Source of the DNA: Desulfobulbus propionicus
GTDB taxonomy: Bacteria; Desulfobacterota; Desulfobulbia; Desulfobulbales; Desulfobulbaceae
Assembly (NCBI GenBank): GCA_002748755.1
Contig: PDTD01000017.1
Span: forward strand, 85,979-149,978
Length of the DNA stretch: 64,000 bases
Direction: 5' to 3'
Shown: positions 17,317-27,116 of the stretch, one piece after another
How the letters are laid out: each line of letters starts with the position of its first letter
Position numbering within the stretch: the first letter of the stretch is position 1
Translations under genes and position numbers: made by a program
The notes under the pieces: model-generated
Database searches by the model: none
What the model saw: only the letters and a program-made list of their open reading frames with translations
What the model was told of the DNA's origin: nothing

Positions 17317-17592
17317 AACCCTAAATTACTCATGAACCTTTTGTAAAAGGTAATAAATATAGAGACAATTGGGGAATAAAAAATGATGTACAAACAGTTA
17401 CCCCAAAACGGTAACTACTCATAGTCTTTCTCCCATTTTTTCCATTTTTTCCCTTGTAACTCCTTTCCAGGTTTCCCATCTTTGGCAGTGTTTGGACAGA
17501 AAAGAGAGGGTGGTATCGAAATCTTCGCGTACCTCTTCAGGGGAAAACCTTGCATCTGGCACAGCTTGACCTGATGAGTAACCTGGAGGAGC
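17317..17592. repeat. Dispersed TAGCCCGG element, strongly degenerate
   Basis: The left end resembles ACCCTAAATTACTCATGAAC. The right end near 17552-17592 reads ACCTTGCATCTGGCACAGC, then TTGACCTGATGAGTAACCTGG, matching the right arm of intact copies. No gene is seen in the rest of 17304-17810. Confidence 0.4.
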
Positions 17593-17810
17593 TGCCACTG
17601 ATTCTGATGAAATCGTTGATCCGATGAACCACCTTATCAGATTGCCTTGAAGCTCGGTCCTGCATAGAGTAGATATAGAAAAAGCTGCACCCCTTCCATG
17701 TCTTTGGCCATTCCTGACAGCACTTCAGACTCAAAGGGGAAGCCTTAAACTGGGAAAGGGGACAAAAGCAGCACTTATTTCATATATGTTCAAATACACT
17801 GGAGGTGACT

Positions 17811-18254
17811 ATGCCTGGATGCAATGTTTTCAACAGGGAGCAGCAAATGCTGCTGGTTCATTTTTTCGGAACTGTTACAGCCAATGATCTGGAATCGCAG
17901 GCTGTGTCCGTACTGACCAATCCTGACTTCAACAACTCGACCAGAGAACTGATCAGTTTCGCTGAAGTAGACGGGTTTGCCCCAGATGTGGATATGGAGA
18001 AACTTGCCGAGGTCACTACCGCACAGAAAAAACAGTTGGAAAAATTTCCTGAGATCAAGATCGCGTTCCTGGCTCCTGGTTCCTTGGCTTTTAATCTGGC
18101 CTTGGTCTACAAAACGTTGGTAGACTCTGAGGATTTCAACAACGAAATAGGACTGTTTACAGATCGGCACGAAGCCGTGAGTTGGCTTGGCGGAAGTCCC
18201 AGTGAGTGGGACCAGCTTCTTGACAGAATTTCAAAATTCTGCTCACTGGGTTAA
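17811..18254 (+). CDS. SpoIIAA/STAS-like domain protein
   Basis: A 147-residue protein with the layout of the SpoIIAA-like family (a beta strand LLVHFFGTVTANDLE, a helix, then IKIAFLAPGSLAFNLALVYK). Family members are small cytoplasmic domains of unclear function, some of them lipid-binding or regulatory. GGAGG lies 5 nt before ATG 17811; a GTG two codons earlier is also in frame. It has no operon partner, with purU about 290 nt downstream. Confidence 0.65.
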   Translation: MPGCNVFNREQQMLLVHFFGTVTANDLESQAVSVLTNPDFNNSTRELISFAEVDGFAPDVDMEKLAEVTTAQKKQLEKFPEIKIAFLAPGSLAFNLALVYKTLVDSEDFNNEIGLFTDRHEAVSWLGGSPSEWDQLLDRISKFCSLG

Positions 18255-18541
18255 CATTGAACCACTTTTTCTACCGGCTTCAGGGGGGAGAAGACACTGG
18301 GCGCTTTCTCCCTCAGGTGGGTACACATTGGCATAAGGTAAGGCTGCGATACGCATGTAGAATGCACTTTTTCCCCTCACGGTACGCACTTCCTTGCAAC
18401 TCTGTCGACAATCATTTACATTGGGACCTTTCTTGTACAAAGTGGTGTCGTTTGCGCGGTTATTAAGCTGTGTATGGGCGCCTTTTTTATTCATCACATC
18501 ACTACTACCTTTCCGGCTTCAGCCGACGTCGCAAAACAACC

Positions 18542-19423
18542 ATGGAAACTAACGAAACAGACCTGCAGCAAGCATCCGCAATTCTTCTCATCCATTGTCA
18601 TGACAGTAAAGGTATTATTGCTTCAGTGAGTGAGTTTATTTTCAAAAATAACGGGAATATTATCACTCTTGACCAACATGTCGACGCCAGCCAGGGCATT
18701 TTTTTCATGCGCATCGAATGGGATCTGGAGCGTTTCAATATCCCCAATGAAAAAATCGGCGAGTATTTTGAAGTTCTGATTGCCAGTAAATACGATATGC
18801 AATGGAATCTGCATTTTTCTCACTACGTGCCTAAAATGGCCCTGTTTGTCTCCAAGCTCCCCCATTGTTTTTATGATGTGCTTGCCCGATGGCAATCCAA
18901 GGAAATCACAGTAGATATTCCTCTGGTGATCAGTAACCATGAAGATATGCGGCCGGTTGCCGAACAGTTTGGCATACCTTTTTATCATTTCAATATCAGT
19001 GCAGCCAAGAAAAAGGAAATCGAGGAGGAACAGTTGGCCTTGCTTAAGGAGTACCAGGTCGACTTTATTGTACTTGCCCGTTACATGCAGATTCTTTCCG
19101 CTGAATTTGTGGAGCATTTTCAAAATAAGATCATCAATATCCACCACTCCTTTCTCCCAGCCTTTCCCGGAGCCAAGCCCTATCATTGCGCCTTTGAGCG
19201 CGGGGTAAAAATTATCGGCGCCACCAGCCACTACGTGACCGCAGATCTTGACGGCGGCCCGATCATTGCCCAGGATGTCATTCAGGTCAGTCATGCCGAT
19301 TCGGTACCGGATCTGGTGCGCAAGGGAAGAGACCTGGAAAAGGTGATCCTGGCCCGGGCTGTCTATCATCACCTCAAACGCCAAACGCTGGTTCACCAGA
19401 ACCGGACCATTGTTTTTACATAA
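18542..19423 (+). CDS. purU: Formyltetrahydrofolate deformylase PurU
   Basis: PurU hydrolyses 10-formyl-THF to THF and formate, balancing one-carbon pools. From METNETDL it has 293 residues. An N-terminal ACT domain (ILLIHCHDSKGIIASVSEFI) is followed by a formyltransferase-type catalytic domain with the N-x-H-HSFLPAFPGAKPYH motif, GATSHYVTADLDGGPI and the DVIQVSH segment. The frame is open upstream to 18470, but ATG 18542 fits the family. The preceding 18255-18541 holds no recognisable gene or riboswitch. Confidence 0.95.
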   Translation: METNETDLQQASAILLIHCHDSKGIIASVSEFIFKNNGNIITLDQHVDASQGIFFMRIEWDLERFNIPNEKIGEYFEVLIASKYDMQWNLHFSHYVPKMALFVSKLPHCFYDVLARWQSKEITVDIPLVISNHEDMRPVAEQFGIPFYHFNISAAKKKEIEEEQLALLKEYQVDFIVLARYMQILSAEFVEHFQNKIINIHHSFLPAFPGAKPYHCAFERGVKIIGATSHYVTADLDGGPIIAQDVIQVSHADSVPDLVRKGRDLEKVILARAVYHHLKRQTLVHQNRTIVFT

Positions 19424-19594
19424 TTCCTCACAGTGGACAATAATTCGGAGCTGGCGCGAAGTAGTGTTTTTTTCTGTTCTCTTGGGTGCCCTTCATCCCT
19501 GTCCGGCAGTCTCTGCTGGAGCGTATGTTGTATGTGGCACGTTCATCGTACCATGGTTTTTCAAAAAACTGCTGTTTTGTACCTGACCGCCTCA

Positions 19595-21184
19595 TCATTT
19601 TGGGTACTGCTTATTTATCTCTCTTATCTCGATTGTCTCAATCACCACTGCACCAGGCCCGACGATCGGGTCTAACCGAAGGAGGTCTCCCAAATATTCG
19701 TAATCGAGGCCGAGATACACATCGTTCCTGCCAGGATGCACCTCTACCCTAAGGGAGCGTCTCTCTGAGAACGGATAGCCACTTTGCCTGCTACCTGAAT
19801 AAAACAACTGCAATATCGAGCTGACAGAGGACTCAAGCACAATATGCACGATATAAGTTTGACCTTTTTCAAGAGGTAATGAAGGGAAATATAGTATTGG
19901 ATCGTTGCCGATTGACTCAAGCAACAGGTTCTCACCTGTATCTTTTAGTTTTTTGACATGCCTGTTAAAACTTAACGATCTGAAATCATTTAAAAATATA
20001 CCCTTTTTACTCTTTAGAAACTTACACCTGTTACATGCTCTCTCTAACTCTTGTGAGCGATTAGGCACATAAGGAAGGTCCCTCTCCACCCACTCTTCAA
20101 TGACTATATCAATATTGTTCGCTTGGATATACTTTACCAAAGAAGAATAGGTCATTTTTTCCCATATATAGGTCGATCTCCGGAATTTTCTGGCAAAATA
20201 AGGCTGCAATGCGGTAAAAAATGAGTCTCTATAAATCAATGCAGTCAGCTCAGCTCCCTCACAGCTATAGGAATGTGGTTCGTTAGGCAGCGCGTTTGCA
20301 GGCTGCTTAACCGGTTCGCAGCTATTCTTAAAAATTGGCTGAGGGTTGATATCATCCAGGCCACATGCCCCGACGAATCCTGCCAAATCACCCCAGACTC
20401 CACCAACATCTTCTTGTAACTGGAAGAGTTCCGGTTGCATCAGACCTGGAAAGAGTTCTTGCACTTTCATCATAATCTCATACTGAGCCAGGTTGGCACC
20501 AAAGTGATTCCAGTGAGAATCAGTCTTAAAGTAAAGCTGAGAGTCATCCTTTTTTTCTATCATCTTTTTTCTTAAATCAACAATATGAATATCTGTATTG
20601 GATTCAAGATATTGGACGAGCTGATCTGCAGCAGAATACTCATTAACTTTTTTTATATATTCCGGAAGCTTATTGAAATAAACTGTATGCTTATTGGGAG
20701 CAATAACAAAAATATATTTTACTCCCATACATTTAAGATAAAAATGAAAATTTTGTATCTCCTTGGACAATTGATTCAAACCATCTTCTGAAAAAAGATT
20801 TATATTCCTTGCGTCTCCTATGGGATCAGAATACCGATTGTATCCTTTTTTAACAGAACCAAGAAAAAGCCATCCATCTTTACCAAGAGTAACATCTATA
20901 GAAGGAGAATCTCCCAAACCATATTTAAGTGATTTATATTTTTCTACAAAAAATTCTCTAAATCCAAAATGATCTGAATAGTATTTGTCAAACGTAGTGA
21001 TAAATTTACCGATCCCATTTACATTAAAATTGAAACTTGGAAAAGGGGCAAGAAATCGTTTTTCAACCACAGAAATATTCTTGTCTTCTTCCCAAATACC
21101 AACAATAAAAGGAAGAAATATTACTAATAGAAAGAATGTCGATATAAAAATAAGTTTTAATTTATAAAAATTATATAAAAACAT
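19595..21184 (-). CDS. AlgJ/AlgX-like acetyltransferase (SGNH fold)
   Basis: A 529-residue protein with one N-terminal membrane segment (KLIFISTFFLLVIFLPFIVG) and a periplasmic SGNH-hydrolase-like domain of the AlgJ/AlgX type. LGKDGWLFLG and the catalytic-type YFKTDSHWNHFGANLA (Asp and His) are present. Such proteins O-acetylate exported polysaccharides, taking acetyl groups moved across the membrane by the MBOAT partner encoded 3 nt upstream. The C-terminal ~120 residues look like an added beta domain. The gene is AT-richer than its neighbours, especially in its 5' half. No polysaccharide synthase is adjacent, so the acceptor is unknown. Confidence 0.82.
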   Translation of the reverse strand: MFLYNFYKLKLIFISTFFLLVIFLPFIVGIWEEDKNISVVEKRFLAPFPSFNFNVNGIGKFITTFDKYYSDHFGFREFFVEKYKSLKYGLGDSPSIDVTLGKDGWLFLGSVKKGYNRYSDPIGDARNINLFSEDGLNQLSKEIQNFHFYLKCMGVKYIFVIAPNKHTVYFNKLPEYIKKVNEYSAADQLVQYLESNTDIHIVDLRKKMIEKKDDSQLYFKTDSHWNHFGANLAQYEIMMKVQELFPGLMQPELFQLQEDVGGVWGDLAGFVGACGLDDINPQPIFKNSCEPVKQPANALPNEPHSYSCEGAELTALIYRDSFFTALQPYFARKFRRSTYIWEKMTYSSLVKYIQANNIDIVIEEWVERDLPYVPNRSQELERACNRCKFLKSKKGIFLNDFRSLSFNRHVKKLKDTGENLLLESIGNDPILYFPSLPLEKGQTYIVHIVLESSVSSILQLFYSGSRQSGYPFSERRSLRVEVHPGRNDVYLGLDYEYLGDLLRLDPIVGPGAVVIETIEIREINKQYPK

Positions 21185-21187
21185 ATT

Positions 21188-22630
21188 TTAAAATCTAAAA
21201 TATATAAAAGGATTGTACGTAGATGCTGAAACTTTTAATATACTTAATGTAAGTATTATAAAAAAAGAAGTCAAATTTACTATTTCTACACAAAATAATA
21301 ATTTCATAAATTTTGTATTCAATTTTTTATAAATATATTCTTTGCCATATGCGCATACCGGCATTGACAAAAATATCCCAACAAAAAAAGCATACATCGA
21401 CTCATAAGATAAAACCTGTAAAAACTGCAGTTTTGTAGTTTCCCAATTTCCAAAGTCAGCCATTGCTTGCAGGTACGCCATGGACAGAGACAAAGTCTCG
21501 GACCGAAAAAAAACCCAAGCAATAAGTACCACCAAAATCACATAGAAATGCTGCAATGGTTGCCATAGTTTTTTTAGGAAGGTAGAAAAACCCGCATGTT
21601 CGGCGGCCAGAAATATTCCATGAAATAACCCCCAAACGATAAAATTCCAGCTCGCCCCATGCCAAAACCCGGTTAATATAAAAACAATAAATAAATTACA
21701 GTACACCCTCACGGGTGCAACCCTGCTGCCGCCAAGCGGAATATACACATAATCGCGAAACCAGGTTGACAACGAAATATGCCAGCGTCGCCAAAACTCT
21801 CGCAGCGACGAAGCAATGTATGGGTAGTTGAAATTTTCACGAAAATGAAACCCGAACATTCTTCCCAGCCCGATGGCCATATCCGAATATCCAGAAAAAT
21901 CAAAAAAGATTTGCAGGGTATAGGCTGCTATCCCGATCCAGGCCAGCGGCATGGTTAAATCAGTCCCAGAAAGCGCGAACACGGAATCTGCTACCTCCCC
22001 CAGCGGGTTTGCCAGTAACATTTTTTTCCCTAGACCATAAACAAAACGCTGCACGCCCTCCGCAAACTCCCTAAAAAAATGCGTTCTACCTGTTATCTGT
22101 CGAGCTATATCGTAGTAACGAACAATGGGACCTGCAATCAATTGCGGAAAAAGGGAGATATAAAGAGCAAGATCAATTATATTTCTTTGGAAAATTGATT
22201 CTTTTCTATAAATATCGACTATATACGAGATAGACTGAAAAGTAAAAAAAGATATACCCAAAGGAAGGTGGACAGGATCAACACAAAAAGGTTCAAAATT
22301 CAAACCTATAAAAACTATATTTATATTTTCAATAATAAAATTGAAATATTTAAAAAATACTAATATTATTATATTTACAAAAACTCCAATAAAAAATAAA
22401 AATTTATATAAAAATAAATTATCTTCATACTTATATAGAAGTATACCTATAGAATAATTATACACTATAGATACTATCATTACCAAAACATAAAAAACTT
22501 CACCCCAAGCATAAAAAAACAAACTACAAAATAACAAAATAATATTTTTTAATTTACGAGGAGAAATATAGTACAGAAAAAGAGTTAATGGAAGAAATCC
22601 AAACAAAAATACAGGAGAGCTAAAAAGCAT
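21188..22630 (-). CDS. MBOAT-family O-acyltransferase (AlgI-like)
   Basis: A 480-residue inner-membrane protein with about ten or more membrane segments. It carries the MBOAT signature: SGYSDMAIGLGRMFGFHFREN, then WRRWHISLSTWFRDYVYIPLGG, and the active His in GFWHGASWNFIVWGLFHG. AlgI-like proteins pass acetyl groups to a periplasmic acetyltransferase. The gene just downstream encodes one. Base composition is notably low in G+C (runs such as 22320-22560), suggesting acquisition from another source. Confidence 0.92.
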   Translation of the reverse strand: MLFSSPVFLFGFLPLTLFLYYISPRKLKNIILLFCSLFFYAWGEVFYVLVMIVSIVYNYSIGILLYKYEDNLFLYKFLFFIGVFVNIIILVFFKYFNFIIENINIVFIGLNFEPFCVDPVHLPLGISFFTFQSISYIVDIYRKESIFQRNIIDLALYISLFPQLIAGPIVRYYDIARQITGRTHFFREFAEGVQRFVYGLGKKMLLANPLGEVADSVFALSGTDLTMPLAWIGIAAYTLQIFFDFSGYSDMAIGLGRMFGFHFRENFNYPYIASSLREFWRRWHISLSTWFRDYVYIPLGGSRVAPVRVYCNLFIVFILTGFWHGASWNFIVWGLFHGIFLAAEHAGFSTFLKKLWQPLQHFYVILVVLIAWVFFRSETLSLSMAYLQAMADFGNWETTKLQFLQVLSYESMYAFFVGIFLSMPVCAYGKEYIYKKLNTKFMKLLFCVEIVNLTSFFIILTLSILKVSASTYNPFIYFRF

Positions 22631-22704
22631 ACTATATGGTTCCTTTTCTACTGATACAATCTGGTCTGGACTGATTATTTTCTTGGTAGAAGGGCATTGC
22701 TCTT

Positions 22705-22886
22705 TAGCCCGGATTTCTCATCAGCTCAGATGATGCCAGGTTCGCAAGCTTTTGGTACCTTATTCTACTTGGGTATATGTGGCCAAAGTACTGCCGGAGA
22801 TCGGACCGCTCACGAATAGCACATCCATCTGATTTTGTATATTTTTTTCTCAAACGAAACAACATGTTCCTGAGAAATCCGGGTTA
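22705..22886. repeat. Dispersed TAGCCCGG element, complete, 182 bp
   Basis: The ends are TAGCCCGGATTTCTCATC and CTGAGAAATCCGGGTTA, near-perfect inverted repeats. It contains TACCTTATTCTACTTGGGTA. Its right end, read on the minus strand, begins TAA, which is the stop codon of the DACNV gene. Confidence 0.85.
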
Positions 22887-24335
22887 GCCCGGATACTGTT
22901 TCTCTATCCATTCCTTCAGCGTAATCAATGGAAACACGCATGCCCCTTGGAGGTTGGTATCACAAGTCCCCCGGACATCAACGCCCTGATGGATGACTGA
23001 AACAGGCCGGTCCGAGGATACAACCACAACGATAATGTTATCGTGTTCCGCAGTAAAACGAAGAGCAGAATTGTATCGTGCTCCCCTCGCCCGATCTTCA
23101 CCAGGAAAAGCCCGCCCGTCGAGGAGACAGGCGAACCCGTGCAAGTGCTGATCTGCCCCCACATGCAGGGCGCCGTCGACCTTGGCAAGCGATTTTGCCA
23201 GAGTAAGGGTAGCGGACTGGCGGAGATCCAGAGAAGGTGAGAGCTTCTGACCTGAAATAAAAATAGGTTCAGGGTTCAAATCCAGCACGACCGTACAGCC
23301 ATGCTTTCGGCCCTGGGCATGATGCACAAGACTCTGAGCAATTTTAAACAGGGAAAAGCTGGCGGCCTCTTCTAGATCTGACTCCAACAGTAGCTCCTCC
23401 AGATGCACCAGCTTCGCCTGGTACGTGGTTGAACCGAACCGACCATCAGCAAAACTGCAAATCCTGCTGTCATTCACGCTGAGGAAGCCGTGACGTCCCT
23501 TAAACGTGGCACAGAGAGAAAACGGAGGCATCTTTGCAGAGCAGACACCTAAAATCGAGCGACCGTCACTGACCAGCCGACGGCCTGACTGCTCCACAGC
23601 TAAAAGGAGTTTACGGACATGCTTGACATTGGCCAACTGTGGCCGTGCATTGTCCTTAAACTTGACAACAAACTCCAGAAAATCAACCATCCCAGGGTCC
23701 ACAATTAAAAGCTGCCCCTCCGGCCACGACCCCTCTTCCCGTGTTTCCGATATCCGTATAATCGCATCAAGGACAGGGTAAACCCGCACAAGGGTATCCC
23801 ACCCCAGCTGGATATTTATTTCGTCGACAATATAATCCCGGACAGCATGGGTGGCATATTCTTTGAGAAAATATCCTGATATCCCAGTATACAAATACCG
23901 ATCATTAGCAAGATCATGGGAGAACCGCCACCCGGCATGCTCAAGCCACCGTTCGGTCGGACCAGTTGAACAGAGATCCGGGTGATGATTAGTAAACCAG
24001 CGCTGATAGAATACCGACCTGGAATAGCCGCCATAGCTGAGCAGCCCTGCAAGTCCCAGATCCTTTTCTGGTATAATCTCGGCAAACCGTGTTTTATCAT
24101 ACTGGAAATCATGTCTGTATCGCCACTGTTCATTGTCCATAAACAAGGCTTTAAAGATCAATTCATGCCCCTTGAGTAAATTTTGAGGATCACAGAGCAT
24201 CATGGCTTCATCAGGGCCAAGACTGAAAAGAACCGCTGCCTTGCTTGGTCCGGAAAAATGAGTTAATCCCTCACTGAGACCATTCAAGATATCGCTGACA
24301 CATCGTCGCAAAAAAGACGTATCTATCCGGAACAT
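22884..24335 (-). CDS. DACNV-type diadenylate-cyclase-like protein
   Basis: About 483 residues from ATG 24335 (AGGAGGAG ribosome site). Residues 1-340 are a domain I recognise only loosely. The C-terminal ~140 residues resemble the DisA_N/DAC fold: DGALHVGADQHLHGFACLLD keeps the DGA motif. The second catalytic motif, normally GTRHRxA, reads RGARYNSALRF. The first His and Arg are therefore changed, as in the DACNV group proposed to be a sensor rather than a c-di-AMP synthase. The TAA stop is supplied by a repeat end. It is divergent from the small gene at 24707. Confidence 0.7.
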   Translation of the reverse strand: MFRIDTSFLRRCVSDILNGLSEGLTHFSGPSKAAVLFSLGPDEAMMLCDPQNLLKGHELIFKALFMDNEQWRYRHDFQYDKTRFAEIIPEKDLGLAGLLSYGGYSRSVFYQRWFTNHHPDLCSTGPTERWLEHAGWRFSHDLANDRYLYTGISGYFLKEYATHAVRDYIVDEINIQLGWDTLVRVYPVLDAIIRISETREEGSWPEGQLLIVDPGMVDFLEFVVKFKDNARPQLANVKHVRKLLLAVEQSGRRLVSDGRSILGVCSAKMPPFSLCATFKGRHGFLSVNDSRICSFADGRFGSTTYQAKLVHLEELLLESDLEEAASFSLFKIAQSLVHHAQGRKHGCTVVLDLNPEPIFISGQKLSPSLDLRQSATLTLAKSLAKVDGALHVGADQHLHGFACLLDGRAFPGEDRARGARYNSALRFTAEHDNIIVVVVSSDRPVSVIHQGVDVRGTCDTNLQGACVFPLITLKEWIEKQYPG

Positions 24336-24706
24336 ACTGTTGCACTCCTCCTTCCTCAAACTCTCCATCCAGGTAACGCCTCCCCCTCTTCTCTCGTCGC
24401 TGCCCGAAACAAACACATTGCAAGCCACCCTGTACCTTCTTTATGGTACAATGATGGGCCTGCCTGTGAGACAAGACGCTGATGCTGCCGCAGTGCTCTC
24501 CTCCCACAAAACATCAGCGCCCATTGATCTCAGGCAGGTTTACATTCCCCCCAAGGATTCGAGATGAGCAGGTACAGGAAAACTCTGTATCCGGACAATG
24601 GTATTGACTTTAGCACAAGCGGACAAATAGTACCTGTATTATTCGTCCACATTGCTCACAGATCTTCGCCCCACTCCAAGGCTGTTGTATCCCTGGAGGT
24701 AGGGAA
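24336..24706. other. Intergenic between divergent genes
   Basis: No recognisable gene. It should contain the promoter for the DACNV gene. An upstream in-frame extension of that gene covers 24336-24428 but lacks a ribosome site. Confidence 0.4.
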
Positions 24707-24949
24707 ATGGAACGAGCAACATACACGCTTCTTCTTTACCCAGGAAACAGAAAAATGGATGAACTGGTATCTCGGGAGCTCGTCAATATCTTGAAAAAAG
24801 AGAAGGAATCGGATTATGAAAACGCTTTTGAGCGTGCCTTTGAACTGACCAAGGCGTATGCGCAATCGGCCAACGCCCAGGCTTCAGCCATACCGGCAGT
24901 TTTTGAAAAGCTGTTTGAACTTTTTGTCACCGGACAGACCAAGGCATGA
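24707..24949 (+). CDS. Small hypothetical protein
   Basis: An 80-residue, mostly helical protein (MDELVSRELVNILKKEKESD, FERAFELTKAYAQSANAQ) preceded by a GGAGGTAGGG ribosome site. It looks like a small cytoplasmic adaptor or coiled-coil-type protein. I do not recognise the family. Downstream, 24950-25224 has no gene but carries two hairpins near 25150-25185 (CCCTGC...GCAGGG, then AAGCG...CGCTT followed by T residues). The second could be a weak terminator. Confidence 0.65.
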   Translation: MERATYTLLLYPGNRKMDELVSRELVNILKKEKESDYENAFERAFELTKAYAQSANAQASAIPAVFEKLFELFVTGQTKA

Positions 24950-25224
24950 CCAAAAACAACGGCAGATTATCTCCCGAACAACCCGGAAACGTACGTCTGG
25001 GCGGCCATTCAGAGTATATATTACGCAAGAAACCACATCTATGAGTGCCGATAGGAAAGATCAGCATCCGCTACTTCTTGTGTTGTTGACATTCTCGTTT
25101 AAAAAAGAAAAGCCGTAAAAATACGGGAGGGGATAAGGCAGTATAATGCAGCCCTGCCGCTGGCGCAGGGGAAGCGCTCCGCTTTTTTCTCTTACCCAAA
25201 GGACACCGTTGTCCCGGCAGTTCG

Positions 25225-26010
25225 TCAAAGATACTGGTGTATTCCTTTTTCGCACCATACCCTTTTTTGGGAAATTGTTTCTCGCAATATCCCATCATTG
25301 ACCGCAAGCCTGTCCCTGGTATTTATCTTGTGATAAAGATGGTACCCGATAGCCCGGAAACGCACACTTTGCCGCCTGACGCCGATATTCAGAAGTCGGG
25401 CGGTAAATTCCGAATCTTCCCTACCCCAGCCAACAAATTCTTCATTAAACCCATTGATAGCCAAGCAATCTTCTTTCCAAAAGGCAAAGTTACAGGTTTT
25501 CACTCCTTTGAGACGAGCACTGCGAAAAGAAAGAAACCGTGACAGTACTTTTGAGCGGATACTGTTTTTTTTATTTTCCACTCCAGAAGTAAACAGACTG
25601 ATCTTGAGTTCTCCATGAGCTAAGGTTCGTTCAGAAAGAGGGGCATTGAGCAGGACCCTGGTCCCCTGCACAAAATAGCCTGGGGTTGCAAATGCACAGT
25701 GATCTTCAATGAAATGCCTTTCGAGAATGATATCGCCGTCAATGAGGATAATATAATCCCCCCGGGCTCTGGCAATGGCCTTGTTGCGACTCATGGCAAG
25801 TCGGAACCCCCTGTCATTCTGCCAGGAATGAACCAGTCTCACCGGGGACTCAGCAGTGAGCTGCCTGACCACATCGGCGGTTTGTGCGTCGGAACCATCG
25901 TCCGCCACTATTATTTCTTCAGGCAGACAGGTCTGCCGAAATATGCTGCCCACTGAAAGCCGTAGTGCTCCGGGCCAGTTATAGGTGGTAATTATAATAC
26001 TCACCTGCAT
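25225..26010 (-). CDS. Family 2 glycosyltransferase
   Basis: A 261-residue GT-A enzyme (SIIITTYNWPGALRLSVGSI, IIVADDGSDAQTADVV). It has a DGD metal-binding motif (YIILIDGDIILE) and a C-terminal galactosyltransferase-type segment (INGFNEEFVGWGREDSEFTA). It is probably a core- or O-antigen sugar transferase acting at the inner face of the inner membrane. Its start overlaps the end of the heptosyltransferase gene by 10 nt, so it is the last gene of the LPS operon. The sugar is unknown. Confidence 0.9.
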   Translation of the reverse strand: MQVSIIITTYNWPGALRLSVGSIFRQTCLPEEIIVADDGSDAQTADVVRQLTAESPVRLVHSWQNDRGFRLAMSRNKAIARARGDYIILIDGDIILERHFIEDHCAFATPGYFVQGTRVLLNAPLSERTLAHGELKISLFTSGVENKKNSIRSKVLSRFLSFRSARLKGVKTCNFAFWKEDCLAINGFNEEFVGWGREDSEFTARLLNIGVRRQSVRFRAIGYHLYHKINTRDRLAVNDGILRETISQKRVWCEKGIHQYL

Positions 26011-27092
26011 TTCTGGGGCCTCTGTGCTCTCTCGTAGAGCCTTTCCATGGCATCATAGACCGCATGCACTGTAATGCCATGCATACATGATTTGTGGGTG
26101 CAGGTTCTCATTCGACAGCTCAGACAATCCACATCTGGGGCCTGGAGGACCGCACTCGCAACGCCGTATGGTCCCACTCTCTCTGGATGCGTCGGTCCAA
26201 ACAGAGCCACCACCGGTGTGTTCACCATGGCCGCTATGTGCATGGGCCCGGTATCCAGCCCGGCATAGATATCAGAGCGCTGTAATAGAGCTATCGAGGC
26301 GGCAAGGGAAAGTTTTCCGGCGGCAATGATCGGTTCCATGCGCATGAGGCGAACAATGGTTTGAATATAATTCAAATCACCTGGCCCACCGCCAAAAACA
26401 ACTTGCTTTCCCGAGGCAAGCACTCTATCGGCCAGATCCGCCCATCGTTGCCGCAACCAGAATTTGCTGGCCCAGCGTGCCACAGGACTCATATATATCA
26501 ATGGCCTGGTCGAGCAGTAGCCTGCACCCCTGAGGAAGAGTTCAACTTCCTCTTCTGCTTCTGAACCGAAATCAATAAAAAAATCCTGGGAACGTACCTC
26601 GAATCCCAGCTTTTGGGCAAAAAGAAGATTTTTCTCTACAGCATGTTCTTTTTTCAGTGGATTTCGAACCAAAGCGTGCTGAAAAAAAGTATTCAACTCC
26701 CTGGCATCTGCAAACCCATAGCGCCTCCCTCCTGGATTGGTCAGGGCCAGGATACCGCTTCGAAACGAGGCGTGGAGATCAAGCACCAGGTCAAATGGTT
26801 TGCGGACAAACTGCTCCCGCAGCGAGGTTATTGTCTGCAGTGTCGATTTCAAGGCTGACCAATATACTCCCTTTGGCGCCCCTGGTTCGCTGGTTGAGGG
26901 AATACGGACGGCAAAGACCTGATCGATGGTCCGGTCATGGCGAATCAGATCCTGCAACCTAGACTCGACCACCCAGCCTATTTCACAGGAAGGAGATGTC
27001 CTTTTCAAACCATGCGCCAGGGGCAGTGCGTGGACCACGTCCCCGAGAGAACTCTGCTTAATGATAAGAATACGTTTTCCGTTCAACTCCAT
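26001..27092 (-). CDS. Lipopolysaccharide heptosyltransferase (GT9)
   Basis: About 363 residues from ATG 27092, a GT-B enzyme of family 9. N-terminal RILIIKQSSLGDVVHALPLA and C-terminal YAGLDTGPMHIAAMVNTPVVALFGPTHPERVGPYG are diagnostic for heptosyltransferases such as WaaC. A Cys-rich tail (DCLSCRMRTCTHKSC) is common in this group. It adds heptose to the inner LPS core. The longer frame from 27107 adds only five residues. Confidence 0.92.
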   Translation of the reverse strand: MELNGKRILIIKQSSLGDVVHALPLAHGLKRTSPSCEIGWVVESRLQDLIRHDRTIDQVFAVRIPSTSEPGAPKGVYWSALKSTLQTITSLREQFVRKPFDLVLDLHASFRSGILALTNPGGRRYGFADARELNTFFQHALVRNPLKKEHAVEKNLLFAQKLGFEVRSQDFFIDFGSEAEEEVELFLRGAGYCSTRPLIYMSPVARWASKFWLRQRWADLADRVLASGKQVVFGGGPGDLNYIQTIVRLMRMEPIIAAGKLSLAASIALLQRSDIYAGLDTGPMHIAAMVNTPVVALFGPTHPERVGPYGVASAVLQAPDVDCLSCRMRTCTHKSCMHGITVHAVYDAMERLYERAQRPQKCR

Positions 27093-27116
27093 GGCAACTG
27101 CCCACAAGGCATACCA

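Noticed and set aside
18255-18541. Possible riboswitch upstream of purU
   Set aside because: No conserved folate, glycine or purine riboswitch core could be recognised by eye. Only weak local hairpins are present.
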